Part shown: positions 53,308 through 63,960 of the stretch, piece after piece
Position numbering within the stretch: the stretch's first letter is position 1
Layout of the letters: each line of letters opens with the position of its first letter
From: Adiantum capillus-veneris
Lineage: Eukaryota > Streptophyta > Polypodiopsida > Polypodiales > Pteridaceae
Direction of reading: 5' to 3'
Assembly (NCBI GenBank): GCA_014529385.2
Contig: CM043965.1
Span: 61,829,433 to 61,893,432 of the forward strand
Length of the DNA stretch: 64,000 nt
Position numbers and translations under genes: made by a program
The notes under the pieces: model-generated
What the model was told of the DNA's origin: nothing
Seen by the model: only the letters and a program-made list of their open reading frames with translations
Databases searched by the model: none

Positions 53308-54919
53308 TGTAATGGGATTTGCCTATTCAATTTGAGAATAGCGGAATTTAATGAGAGTACTTTCAAGAAATGATTTTGTGAGCATAGCGGGTAGACATAA
53401 TTGAAGATAGCAACATAATCATAGCAATTAGTTAACTTGGCATAGACAATACTTTTGCAAGAGAGAGAGTTTAGAGAACATGACAACAATTGAGGACCGG
53501 ATTTATGTGGAGCCGGTCCCCCCTCCAATAGGCATTTGTATTATGATTTCTCCCATAAAGAGAGACTTGTTACAATACAGTCTTTGTGTTCCTTGTGACC
53601 TAGGTGATGCCATGAAGATGGAAGGCTTCATGCACCACAAACATAACATAAACTTGAAGAAAGCTTTAACTATCCCAAGACCTCAAACACCTTCGAAGGT
53701 GGAGAGAGCTAGCAGGGAATGAGGGTAGGGAAGAGGAAGAAGAAACATTTCGTAGGAGAAAGAATTAGTTCCTCACTTATCATACTCTTGTTGCTAGCAT
53801 ACATAATAGCATAGTAATGAAGAAGAAGGAGATGGCAAGCTTAAGCATTGAAGCATGGCTCTTGGTTGGATTTGCACTCCATAACCAAGAGTGTTGGTGT
53901 AGGCTCTCAACCTCTACTTGCTTGGAGAGGGAGCTCTTGCACTTTGCATAGCACACAATGAGAGTGATTGTGAGTGTGTGTGGGTGAGTATACCCCCTAG
54001 GCACCCCCCTAGCTTGCTTGGGTCGACCCCCCCTTGTAGCTCATGCCTGAAGCTCATTGGACCCTTCCAGGCCTAGCCAATCACAAGCAAGAGCCATTAC
54101 AAGCAACATGGGTAGCCTTGGGACAAGTGTCCCCCTTTCCCCTTTGAGAGAGAGGACTTGATAAATGCTAAAACAATTAGATAATTCATGTAATTTATCA
54201 TTGGACCCCTTTGAAGCCTAGCCAATAGGCTTCAAGCAACACATGAAGGTAACATGGGTAGGGGCCTGACATGTGTCCTTGCTGCCTCTTCAAGTTGGGC
54301 TTCCCTTGTGTGTGTGAGTGGGTGTTCTCTCTCTAGCCCCTAGGAAAAAGGCTCGCCCCCCCTCTTGTAGGAATGCTTTTGACTTTTAGGTGATTAAGCA
54401 CCTTACTCACCAAGCATGACAAAGCACTTGAACTAGGGGGTGTTCCCACAAGCATCTCAAGCAAGCTTCTCAAGGCACCTCAAGTACTTTAATCATGCAG
54501 CAAGTCAAGCACCTCAAGCATGGAGCCAGTCAAGCATCTCAAGCATCTTAATCAAGCACCTCAAGCATGAAAAACACCTCAAGCATGACAAGCACCTCAA
54601 GCATGACAAGCACCTCGAGCTTGGGCCGGGTTCCCACCTCAAGCTCAGCCCTAGCTTACTTAAGGTCAAAGGACTTTTACACACATTTATTGGAGGTCTT
54701 CAATGAAGCTAACCCTAAGGTCTTATGCTCCATTGGTTAGCCTTGCTCTTTGATAGACCATCTCCCTTTTGGGCCCCTTTACCATTGGCCCCGTGTTGAG
54801 ATAGATCTATAAGCACATACCTATATCTTAACACTTGTTCCCGTTTATTCTCCCACATTAAGTGATCAATTTAATATGAGAAAATCATTTGGGTTAGTTA
54901 GATATTAGATTTTATGACA
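53308..54919 (-). repeat. 5' LTR of G1
   Basis: 1612 bp. On the minus strand it starts TGTCATAAAATC and ends CCATTACA. It should hold the promoter. Confidence 0.97.
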
Positions 54920-54924
54920 ATAGT
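54920..54924. repeat. G1 target-site duplication, right
   Basis: ATAGT directly after the LTR, matching 46130-46134. Confidence 0.9.
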
Positions 54925-55037
54925 TTCCTTAAGAGAGGTGTGGATGTCGACAATACACAATCATGCAAGGAGAAACATCTCTCAAGTACGAGCAAAGTTG
55001 TTCAAGAGGGAATTTTGTGCCAACTATCCCATAAAAC
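54925..55037. repeat. Repeat R, interrupted copy, right part
   Basis: gagaggtgtggatgtcgac and the next about 95 bases match 41018-41128 closely. The match ends at cccataaaa. Confidence 0.9.
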
Positions 55038-55085
55038 ATCAAGATATGGAACCGGAGTGGATGTCTAGGTTTTTACATGATCATA

Positions 55086-55646
55086 TGTCACAAAGTAATG
55101 ACGAAACATGACCATTCAGACAATCCCTGTCAGATATTTTATAAGTTATCCCAACTTATGGGGGGTTCCATCTAATGGGGCCCATGGGCACACAAAGAGA
55201 TTAAAGAGAACTGAATGTAGCTACTGACGTGGCAAAATTTTACAAACTACATTGACGTGGGAGGCAGTATGGATGTTCGAAAACTACGCTAGCTGCTGAC
55301 GTGACACGATGTACAGATTTTCGTAATTTTTGGCATGATTTGCGATTTTGGCACATATGGTTTTGAGCCAAATGCTTTTGATGTAACTGCTTTTGAGGTC
55401 CTAGAGCCTATACATATGTACTTAGGGTCTCTCTTTCAGTTCTTGCTGGAAGTGATGAACAAAGAAGATCCTCTGACTTTGTTCTTTGATCAAGCATTAA
55501 TATAAAAAGAAATACCGCAAGGGGCCCTATAATTTGAGACCAATATCTTTGGGCATGGAACTAAGTCGAGCCGTTTTGCCTCTAATCAAGTGTGATTAAG
55601 TTTTATTAAGTTTATTTTAAATTTTCTCTCCCTTGTGTCGTGCAAG
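55086..55646 (+). repeat. Solo LTR of a C-related family
   Basis: Begins TGTCACAAAG and shares the layout of C's LTR: acttatggggggttcc, three ACGT sites (TGACGTGGCA at 55225, TGACGTGGGA at 55253, TGACGTGACA at 55297), and tataaaaagaaataccgcaa (55501-55520). The end near 55646 is approximate. No internal region follows on either side. Confidence 0.7.
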
Positions 55647-55891
55647 ATTTCCGACTAGGGGTGTCCAAGTCCGCGCTCATTGGATGACGATACTCTTGAC
55701 GATGTCTGTAAAACCCCCTTATCAACTGCCACGATTCTATATATTGCAACCCAACGTTCTCCTTTGCATAACCATTCTATAGCACAAGAACAGCCATTTA
55801 TCCTAATGGTTTCCTCCTCAAATATGTTTTGCACTAGGTTGTGTGATCGACAGCCAAGACTCATTTGCTCCCTCCGACTGCGACAATATGT

Positions 55892-55892
<1 letters not shown>

Positions 55893-55981
<89 letters not shown>

Positions 55982-55996
55982 GTGTGTGTGTGTGTG
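55893..55996. repeat. (CT)n then (TG)n microsatellite
   Basis: About 85 bases of CT with one interruption, followed by tatg and eight TG units. On the opposite strand it yields a spurious Arg-Glu frame. Confidence 0.97.
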
Positions 55997-57530
55997 GTTG
56001 CATTTATACACCCGTACTGAGAAAATTATATGTATAAAACGCTATTATATGCCATAATCCCGAATAATGGCCGGATATCCGTATTTTTTAGTTTTGATCG
56101 AAGGATCTTTCGACCAAAAGATTTTGATTAAAAAACTACTTGTATAAAGAACAGTCTCGCTGGTTTCGATCAAAATTGGTGATTGCTTTTGCATTGTAGA
56201 GTTTTGAGAGACTACCTTGTTGGAGAGCTCCAGTGTATTCACCAACAGATAGAGACTATTGAGGTATAATTTTTTATTTGCTTATGCCTACTAACTTCTT
56301 TTTCTGTGTTGTACCAGACTCGTGTGGTGTAGCAGTTTTTCTCTCACCATAAAGTTGGCTTGCAAGCTATAGGCCACTTCGTGGTGTGTAGCCATACAGT
56401 TCACTCCAGAAGTGAGTAGAATCTAGTCTCTCTTCTCTCGCTGTGCAGCCACATGGCTCACTGCAGGGAAGGGTTTTAGAATAGACTTTAATTCTCACTC
56501 GTGTGGTGGAGTAGTTTATCTCTCACCATAGAGCTGAGTTAGAATTAAGTGGTCAACTCGTGGAGTGCAGTAGGCATGATGCTACATCTCTCACTTCAGA
56601 GTGACCTACATGTTTCTCAATTTTAAATCAGGACACATCATTGTTTGTACCCACATAGAAACGCAAGAGTACTGCTCATCAAACAGAGAGTGGAGAGATG
56701 CACACTTCATGCCCTCTTTATCTGTGTGTGACACACTGTTTACCCTTGTTCTTCCGACTCCAAAGACACGCCATTTTTCATCACTAGATGACTTGGTGTT
56801 GTCTTGGATGTAGATACATACAATATTTGGCCTACTGTGAATAAAAATAAATAAATACATCAATAACTTACCGTGTCCTTGACATGGTAGTTGGCTTTAT
56901 AGCGGAAGCGTAACCAGTACTGAGGTGAATTTTTTTCTACCTCACTGGCATGCCATGCATGCAGAGGTGTTGCCCTTGGCAACAATGACGTCCCCTACAG
57001 ATTGTGCCGATACCAAAAGTGCCTTGCACAAGCAGACATGGATACATTATAATTTGCCGTTGTCATACGTGAATTGTGAGCTTATATCCTTACTTATTCA
57101 AATTCCTGAACATGTGTGCCAATGCCCTTGATGCCCAGTCAATGGGCAATATCTTAGCACAAGTTAAAATCCTTGCTTCACCTGAAATCGTCAAAGCACT
57201 TTGCTTTGCACGATTGACATACCTTGCCAACTTAAAGGTTAAAATGTTGGAAAAACAAGAAAGCTTGAAATTGTCTAACCTGGTTACTTTGATGTGGCAA
57301 GTTGTCTTGAGTCTTTGAAATAACAACTCGCTTGAATTTGGCTCATAGCCATATTTGCTGCACGAGAGAGAACATCATCATATGCACCATATATGCCCTC
57401 TTGTGATATAAAAACCTACAGACATCTTGGCAAGTTTCCCAAAGTTCATATGCTATAGCATATTAGGACTTTGAAAACCACGATGCAAAATGCCAAAATG
57501 GAAGCCTTGCTTCATAAGTATTCATGGAGT
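55997..57530. other. Gene-free stretch with a degenerate 180-bp duplication
   Basis: actcgtgtggtg(t/g)ag(c/t)agttt(t/a)tctctcaccata occurs at 56318 and 56498, and a looser third form (actcgtggagtgcagta) near 56549. No known domain was recognised. Frames around 57076-57318 are open but unfamiliar. Confidence 0.5.
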
Positions 57531-58490
57531 TCTGGTGTTCATAGAGAAACATATACTCTTGCCAATTTTGGCATACCTTTAGCCTACTCATTCTCAATCC
57601 TTTCCTCATCAACTAAATCATGTTCATCTACATTAGTAATAGGCTGATCTGTAACCTTTTCAAAAACCCCCATAGGCTATAACAATTTTTTTTCTCACTA
57701 GAATTTACATTTGAACTTCCACCACTGAAAGAGGCAACAAAGTGTCATAAATGTCCTGTGAGCTTGCATTATTGTCTCTAGTACATGACATCAAGGGTTG
57801 AACAAGAATCTTCCATAAACACAACATCCCATGAGATCAAGATACACTTTGTTTACAGATAATACAATATGTAACCTTTCTTTCATCAGTATAACCAACA
57901 AAAATACATTTGATAGCCTTATCGTCCATTTTGTTGTGCTGTGTTTGTGGCACCAAAGCATATGCCAAACAACCAAACATTCATGTGCTCAATAGAAGGC
58001 TTTATATCATGCCATGCTTCATATGGAATCATAGACCGCAAAGTTTCATAGGACACATGTTTAGTACATAAGTGGCACACATGATAGCCTCAAGCCAAAA
58101 CAAATGCGGCAAAGCTTGACTTTTGACCATACATCTTGCCAGTTCTATGAGCGACTTGTTTTTCCTCTCAGCAACACCATTTTGTTGAGGTGTGTACGGC
58201 ATTGTACATTGGTGTTTTATCCCACAACTAGCCAAAAATGCATTAAATTCATGAGACATATATTCCCTTTCTTGATCGGAATGGAGGGTGCCTATAGTAC
58301 ATTCTAAGACGTTTTCAGCCATAGCTAGAAATTGTTTGAAGCACATAAACACTTCAGACTTATCTTTAAGCGGATACACCCATGCATGCCTGGAGTAATC
58401 AGCAAAGAAACTCACAAAGTAAAGGTAATTGCCCAAGGACGGAGTTTGCATGGGCCCACAACATCACTATGCACAAGCTGCAACCTGCAT
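57531..58490 (-). pseudogene. Copia-1 integrase
   Basis: Frame 58029-58451 holds SFFADYSRHAWVYPLKDKSE (first Asp), LHSDQEREYMSHEFNAF (second Asp) and TPQQNGVAERKNKSLIEL (catalytic Glu), all in place. The part after WLEAIMCATYVLNMCP is broken by frameshifts, although words matching ALVPQTQ, DDKAI and IFVGY are still readable to about 57800. The DDE triad is preserved, unlike Copia-2. Confidence 0.9.
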
Positions 58491-59200
58491 GTGGCCCTAA
58501 TTGAACCATCCTTTAGCACTTCGAATGTTGTATCTTACCCAAAATACAACCTTCACAAACATGTTTGACAAATGCTTCAAGAGGCAGCAAAGAAGCAACC
58601 ATATCAGATTTCTTGAAACGAAGCAAACTGGCAAAATTTAGATATCCAAAACGTGCATGCTAAAGGTTTGCATCCAAAATAGCCTTTGAATCCACAACAA
58701 CATCTGCAAAATTCTTCCCACACTTGTCATAAAAAGTGAGCTTATTCAACCCATGACATAAAATGCCACATTCAACAATTTCATCACCAAACTAAGATCA
58801 TGTACTATACATTTATCATCCACAAATTTGACTACAAGACCAAGTCTAGCAAGTGCAGATACAAAAAAAAGATTCTTCTTGATCCCAAGTACATACAATG
58901 CATCAACAAGTGTGAAATAACTGCCATTTGTAGCAGTAAGCATAATCTTTTCAACTCCCTAAACCAAATCAAAGGCATTGTTGGCAAAAGTGTCTGAAAT
59001 TCCCATGAAGGATAGACTCAGAAAGTAAACAGATCATGATGTGAGGTGATGTGCTTGTAGCACCACTGTCAGAATACCACACATGTGAATCTGCAACAAC
59101 TGACATGCATGCATCATGGACAACAAGATGATAAGTACATTGTGCACTAAAAGCCCACTCTACATCTACATCAGCATCACAATATCCTTTCATAGAAGAC
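58490..59200 (-). pseudogene. Copia-1 protease and pre-integrase region
   Basis: WYSDSGATSTSPHIM (about 59060-59080) is the catalytic DSGA motif, though the usual SH after it has changed. SYFTLVDALYVLGIKKNLF (about 58880-58930) is the conserved end of protease. ARFGYLNFASLLRF-like words near 58600-58660 are the pre-integrase HHCC region, broken by stops. Several frame changes are present. Confidence 0.8.
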
Positions 59201-59357
59201 TCTACAATAGCTGCACTTGTATTGGACCTACAATAGACTCTACAATAGCTGCACTAAAAGCCCACTCTACATCTACATCAGCATCACAATATCCTTTCAT
59301 AGAAGACTCTACAATAGATGCACTTGTATTGGACCTTGTAGTTGATCCAGTGTCTTT
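59144..59357 (-). repeat. 107-bp tandem duplication in Copia-1
   Basis: gcactaaaagcccactctac starts at 59144 and again at 59251, and the copies match for about 85 bp. It repeats the Gag end MKGYCDADVDVEWAFSA, lengthening the polyprotein and shifting the frame. Confidence 0.9.
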
Positions 59358-60265
59358 TTTCTTAGCCTCTTTTGCCTTCAATTTTGGACACTGCTTGATC
59401 AAGTGATCGTTAGCTTTACAATAATGGCAACGCATCTTCTTTTTGTCCTTATCACCAAAATTCATAGACAAAGTGTTGCTAGCAGAAGAATTAGCAACAT
59501 AAGGTTTTCCACTCGCAAAAGAGCTATGAGAAGTGGTTACATTGATGTTACCACCTTTTCTTTGGGTATCAATAAAATCCTCTTCAATTGCATGATGTTT
59601 AGCCCTAATTTTTCTGGAAAGTGACTCTTGCAATAGCAATGTGCATAGTGCATCAAACTTGACAACTTCTAGATTTCCTTGGGTCATAAGTCTCCAAGTA
59701 CTAGCAAAAATCTAGTACAAATCTTGCAAAGCATCAAGAACAGTATGCACAAGGGAATTGTCAAAAATGACTTCGCCTGCAGAAATAAGTTGCTCATTTA
59801 TATCCTTGACACCAACAAGGAAAGTGTCCATTTCATCTTCCTCATGCATGATCTTCGACTCCAGCTTTTTACGTAGCAATGCAATTTTTGCCTCATTGCG
59901 ACTTGCATAAAGAACATCCAGAATATCCCAAGCTTATTTTGCAAATTTTGCTGATCAAATGTGAGGAGTAATAGTGCACTTCATAGAAAATGCAATCAAT
60001 GCATGAGCATGTGCAACTTTTACATCCCAATGAGCTTGGTCAACCATAGGCAAAACAACTCTAACATCAGCAATCCTGCCACCAAAACCTGCAACATCTC
60101 CTACATCCTCAGAACCAGAACGTACATCAATGCCTTGCACAATATTTCAAACACCCTTTGAGACAAGAACATGTTGCATCATATAAGCCCACATAGGGCA
60201 ATAGTCCCCATCCGATCTATCTTCAGCAACTAATGTCTTGAACACATCTGTGTTGTTGTCAGCCA
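59202..60265 (-). pseudogene. Copia-1 Gag
   Basis: Starts near 60265 with MADNNTDVFKTLVAEDRSDG. HAHALIAFSMKCTITPHI is at about 59960-60010, and the UBN2-type Gag core continues to about 59700. Then LESLSRKI-like words and a zinc knuckle CHYCKANDHLIKQC follow (about 59405). Two or more stops and a frame change lie between 59690 and 59955. Gag forms the particle. Confidence 0.8.
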
Positions 60266-60620
60266 TGGAAAATGTTGCACCTTATGTGAAAAATGTCCTA
60301 AAAGAGGAGAAACAAAGCAGGAACAACACGTACTATATAGCACAACCGTAGAAGACTTTAAGGCATCTGTTATGCAAAAAATGGCACTGACAAAAAATTT
60401 GCACAAAATGAAGAAATAGCATGTGCAATACTGTCTGTAGTGGAAACGGAGGCCAAAATGAGCCTGAATCATAAATCTAAGCAAACCAAGCTCTAGGAGC
60501 TATCCCAAAGTATTTTTCCACCTATTGGCACTGACCAAATCTCACAAATATCGAAAAAAGGCATGTGCTGGAGCTACTGGTGACTAAGCCTAGGAGGACG
60601 CGACCTCCTTTGATACTAAT

Positions 60621-60859
60621 TGTTGAAATTAGGGTTGCAAGAAAACACACACAACTTAGAGAAGACCAAGTAATCTCAAGACACACAATAGTGAGTGTAT
60701 TACTTAGTGTACAATAGAAAGATTAGATATCCCTAGAATGATGGGTGTATATACAATGCATGGGTGGGGGGAGGGGGGGGAACCTCCTATTGAGGAAAAA
60801 ATTTCTTCGACGGTCCTCAGTGTGTTCACACACATCACTATCACATATATATGGTAATA
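60621..60859 (-). repeat. 5' LTR of Copia-1
   Basis: About 239 bp, plus strand TGTTGAAATTAGGG...ATGGTAATA. The terminal CA has become TA. About 80 percent similar by eye to 60950-61178. Confidence 0.85.
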
Positions 60860-60949
60860 GGATGCAAAATTGATTAAAGACCAAGAGGATTGTATTGAAG
60901 ATTAATAATTGGATTTGGAGAAGGCAAAGGAAAATGTAATGTTTGCAGT
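60860..60949. other. 90-bp spacer between two copia elements
   Basis: AT-rich sequence separating the LTRs of Copia-1 and Copia-2, unlike either. Confidence 0.7.
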
Positions 60950-61178
60950 TGTTAGAATTAGGGTTGCAGGGAAACACACACAAGCTTGGAGAAGACGAAG
61001 GAAGCTCAAGGCACACAATAGAGAGTGTATTACTTAGTGTGCAATAGAAAAGATAGATAGCCCTAGAGTAATGGGCGTATATACAATGTACGGGGGGGAA
61101 ACCTCCTAAAGAGGGGAAAAGATGCCACGGTGGTCCTAGTGTGTTCACACACATCACTACCACATGTATATGGTAACA
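60950..61178 (-). repeat. 3' LTR of Copia-2
   Basis: 229 bp, plus strand TGTTAGAATTAGGG...ATGGTAACA. It adjoins the polypurine tract on its right. Confidence 0.9.
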
Positions 61179-61190
61179 AATCTCCCCTGG
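61179..61190 (-). other. Polypurine tract of Copia-2
   Basis: The minus strand reads CCAGGGGAGATT directly before TGTTACCATA. Confidence 0.85.
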
Positions 61191-61346
61191 AGTAATGCGG
61201 TGAACGAGAGCTAGCACATGAGTAAAGGGAAGTGCCATGCCCTGAGGACATGATCAGTTCACAAAGGGGAGTAAGCCCAAAGCTTTGTGAAAAGATTCAA
61301 ACTTCTCACGAGACAATGCCTTTGTGAAAATATCTGCAAGGTTGTC

Positions 61347-62699
61347 CTATGTTGGCACATAAGCCAAGCTGATCTCTCTTGCTGAGAGCCTGTCCCTAAC
61401 ATAGTGGTAATGCACCTCAATGTGCTTTGTGCGAGCATGAAAAACTCGGTTATTCGCCTGTCCAACACCCAAATCAACCATAAGTCGTCTGAGCCATACA
61501 CACTCAACTGTAGCTGTGAAGAGTGCCTTGTACTCAGCCTCACAACTAGAAGTGGCCACAGTAGATTGCTTCTTGCTCAACCATGATATACATAAACTGC
61601 CAAGCATGAAACAAAAACCACCTGTGGACACTCGCGTGTCAAAACAACCAGTCAATGAGTCCGAAAAAGCATGTAAGTTTGGCGGCAATGATCTCCCCTT
61701 GGGATAAAACAAGCCAAGATGTAAAGTGACACTCAAGTAGCGGAAAATCCTCTTGACAGCCTGCCAATGCTTAGACCCTGGGCTATGCATAAATCTGCTG
61801 ACCTGTGAGACTTCAAACTGAACATCCGGCCTCATATTGCATACATAAATGAGGCAGGCAACAATAGTTTGGTAAAGCGTGACATCAACAGGATCACCAG
61901 CATCAGGTAGACTCAACTTCAAACTTGTTTCCATGGGAGTGGCAATAGGTTTGCAATCCTCAAGTCCAAACTTACATAGCAATGTCTCTATGTAACTTTT
62001 CTCACACAAGACAATACCACCATCACACTGCTTAAACTGTATGCCCAAGTAATGATGCAACAACCCCAAATCTTTCATCTTGAAATTAGCATTCAAATCA
62101 GCCTTAAATTTAGCAATATGTCTCTCATTTGGTCCAGTGATCAGCAAATCATCTACATAAAGAACCACAATGAGAAATACATCACCCTCACGCTTTACAT
62201 ACAATGTGCTTTCTGCTGGACTATTACAAAAGCCTCGTTTGACCAAATGAGTGTCAGCCTTCTCATACCAAGCACAAGGAGATTGCTTCAACCCATACAA
62301 AGCTTTGTTACATTTGCACACCTTATCCTCTTGTCCTTTCTTGAAAAAATCGCGAGGCTGCGTTACATAAACTTCCTCAAATATGTCACCATTCAAGAAA
62401 GCAGTACCAATGTTTGGCTGATGTACATCCCAACCAAAATGAGCTGCCAATGCACATAGAAAACTCACAGTAGTCATACGACAAGTGGGAGCAAAAGTCT
62501 CTTCATAATCTATGCCTTTTTGTTGTGCATAACCCTTTGCAACAAGTCTAGCCTTATAGTGATCAATCTCACCATCTGGCTTGCGTTTCAACTTGTAAAC
62601 CCACTTCGTACCAATGGCTTTTTTTCCAAGAAACAAATCACATAAAGTCCATGTTTCATTTTCTATAAGTGCATCATATTCTGATTGCATGGTAGCCAT
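61347..62699 (-). CDS. Copia-2 reverse transcriptase and RNase H
   Basis: A 450-codon frame starting at an internal Met. RT: ALIENETWTLCDL (about 10-22), GTKWVYKLKRKPDGEIDHYK (30-49), ARLVAKGYAQQKGIDYEETF (51-70), LYGLKQSPCAWYEKAD, and the catalytic pair in VVLYVDDLLITGP. RNase H: HAFSDSLTGCFDTRVSTGGF (first Asp), CISWLSKKQSTVATSSCEAE (Glu). KHIEVHYHYVRDRL follows, where the usual HID has become HIE. Copia RT copies the RNA and follows integrase in this superfamily. The upstream frame is interrupted by a stop near 62716, so this is not a complete polyprotein. Confidence 0.92.
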   Translation of the reverse strand: MATMQSEYDALIENETWTLCDLFLGKKAIGTKWVYKLKRKPDGEIDHYKARLVAKGYAQQKGIDYEETFAPTCRMTTVSFLCALAAHFGWDVHQPNIGTAFLNGDIFEEVYVTQPRDFFKKGQEDKVCKCNKALYGLKQSPCAWYEKADTHLVKRGFCNSPAESTLYVKREGDVFLIVVLYVDDLLITGPNERHIAKFKADLNANFKMKDLGLLHHYLGIQFKQCDGGIVLCEKSYIETLLCKFGLEDCKPIATPMETSLKLSLPDAGDPVDVTLYQTIVACLIYVCNMRPDVQFEVSQVSRFMHSPGSKHWQAVKRIFRYLSVTLHLGLFYPKGRSLPPNLHAFSDSLTGCFDTRVSTGGFCFMLGSLCISWLSKKQSTVATSSCEAEYKALFTATVECVWLRRLMVDLGVGQANNRVFHARTKHIEVHYHYVRDRLSAREISLAYVPT

Positions 62700-63960
62700 C
62701 CAATTTTTTGATTTCTATGCTTCATCTAAAGACAGAGGTACCTCAATATCATGTAAGCTAGACACAGCCAAAGCATAACACTATGATGCATAGGATGCAT
62801 GGCGTGAACCTGAACGAGTATAGGTGCATCCAATTTACTGTCACGCAAAGTATGCACCAACCATTTTGGCATACCTTCTAGCATGCTCATTTTCAGCCCT
62901 TTCCTTATCAAGTACATCATGTACATATGCATCAATAATAGGCTGATTTGTAATATTTTCAAAAACCCCCATAGGCTGTACATTTGCCTCATTGGAATTT
63001 ACGTTCGAACTTCCACCACTGAAAAGAGGCAACAAAGTGTCATAAATGTCCTGTGAGCTTGCATTATTGTCTCTAGTACATGACGACAAGGGCTGAACAG
63101 AATCTTCCACAAACACAACATCCCGTGAAACCAGAATACACTTTGTTTGTGGATGATACAACCTGTAACCTTTGCTTTCAGCACTATAACCAGCAAAAAT
63201 ACATCGGACAGCCTTATCATCCAATTTTTTGCATTGTGTTTGTGGCACCAAAGCATATGCCAAATAGCCAAAAGCATGCATGTGCTCAATAGAAGGCTTT
63301 CTATCATGCCATGATTCATATGGAGTAATAGACTACAAAGCTTTCATAGGACACATGTTTAGTACATAAGTGGCACACATGATGGCCTCAAGCCAAAAAG
63401 AATGCGGCAAAGCTTGACTTTTGACCATACATCGTGCCATTTCCATAAGTGACCTGTTTTTCCTCTTAGCTACACCATTTTGCTGAGGCGTATAAGGCAC
63501 TATGCATTGGTGTTTTATCTCACAACTAGCCAAAAATGCATTAAATCCATGAGACATATACTCCCCCGTGCGATCGGAACGAAGGGTGCCATAGCCAGAA
63601 ATTGTTTGAAGCACATACATACTTCGGACTTAGCTTTCAACGGATATACCCATGCATGCCTGGAGTAGTCATCAATGAAAGTCACGAAGTATAATTAATT
63701 TCCCAAAGACGGAGTTTTCATAGGCTCACAAACATCACTATGCACAAGCTGCAATCTACATGTAGCACTAACTGACCCATCCTTTGGAAACTTAGCACGC
63801 TGCATTTTACAGACATGTTTGACAGGTGCTTCAAGAGGCGGCAAAGAAGCAACCATATCAGATTTTTGCAAACGTAGAAAACTGGTAAAATTTAGATGAC
63901 CAAAACGTGCATGCCAAAGTTTTGCATCTAAATTAATAGCCTTTGAATCCACAACTGCAT
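62700..63960 (-). pseudogene. Copia-2 integrase and pre-integrase region
   Basis: Pre-integrase zinc region AKLWHARFGHLNFTSFLRLQ (about 63860-63920) followed by HVCKMQRAK, where the second Cys of the usual pair is missing. The core has LRSDRTGEYMSHGFNAFLAS (second Asp). TPQQNGVAKRKNRSL has Lys where the catalytic Glu belongs. A stretch equivalent to 27 bases of Copia-1 near 58300 is absent near 63590. The C-terminal part (62841-63281) reads FGYLAYALVPQTQCKKLDD ... RCIFAGYSAESKGYRLYHPQ. Not functional. Confidence 0.9.

Larger units (their letters stand above)
46135..54919 (-). mobile_element. Element G1: young, near-complete Ty3/gypsy element
   Basis: 8785 bp: two 1612-bp LTRs (TGTAAT...ATGACA on the plus strand), a 5-bp duplication ATAGT, primer site next to the right-hand LTR, polypurine tract next to the left-hand LTR, and gag-pro-RT-RNase H-integrase-chromodomain on the minus strand. 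I count 7 mismatches between the LTRs (0.43 percent). Only one break in the coding sequence is apparent, a frameshift in RT near 50630. Confidence 0.97.
57531..60859 (-). mobile_element. Copia-1: Ty1/copia element, 3'-truncated
   Basis: On the minus strand: 5' LTR (60621-60859), a degenerate primer site (ATTAGTATCAAAGG), gag from 60265, protease, pre-integrase zinc region and integrase core, ending near 57531 before RT. There is no 3' LTR. It is closely similar to Copia-2 where they overlap (for example 57600-58130 against 62870-63420). Many stops and frameshifts are present. Confidence 0.85.

Noticed and set aside
55655-56057. Frames rich in Arg-Glu (-) and Ser-Leu (+)
   Set aside because: Produced by the CT microsatellite.
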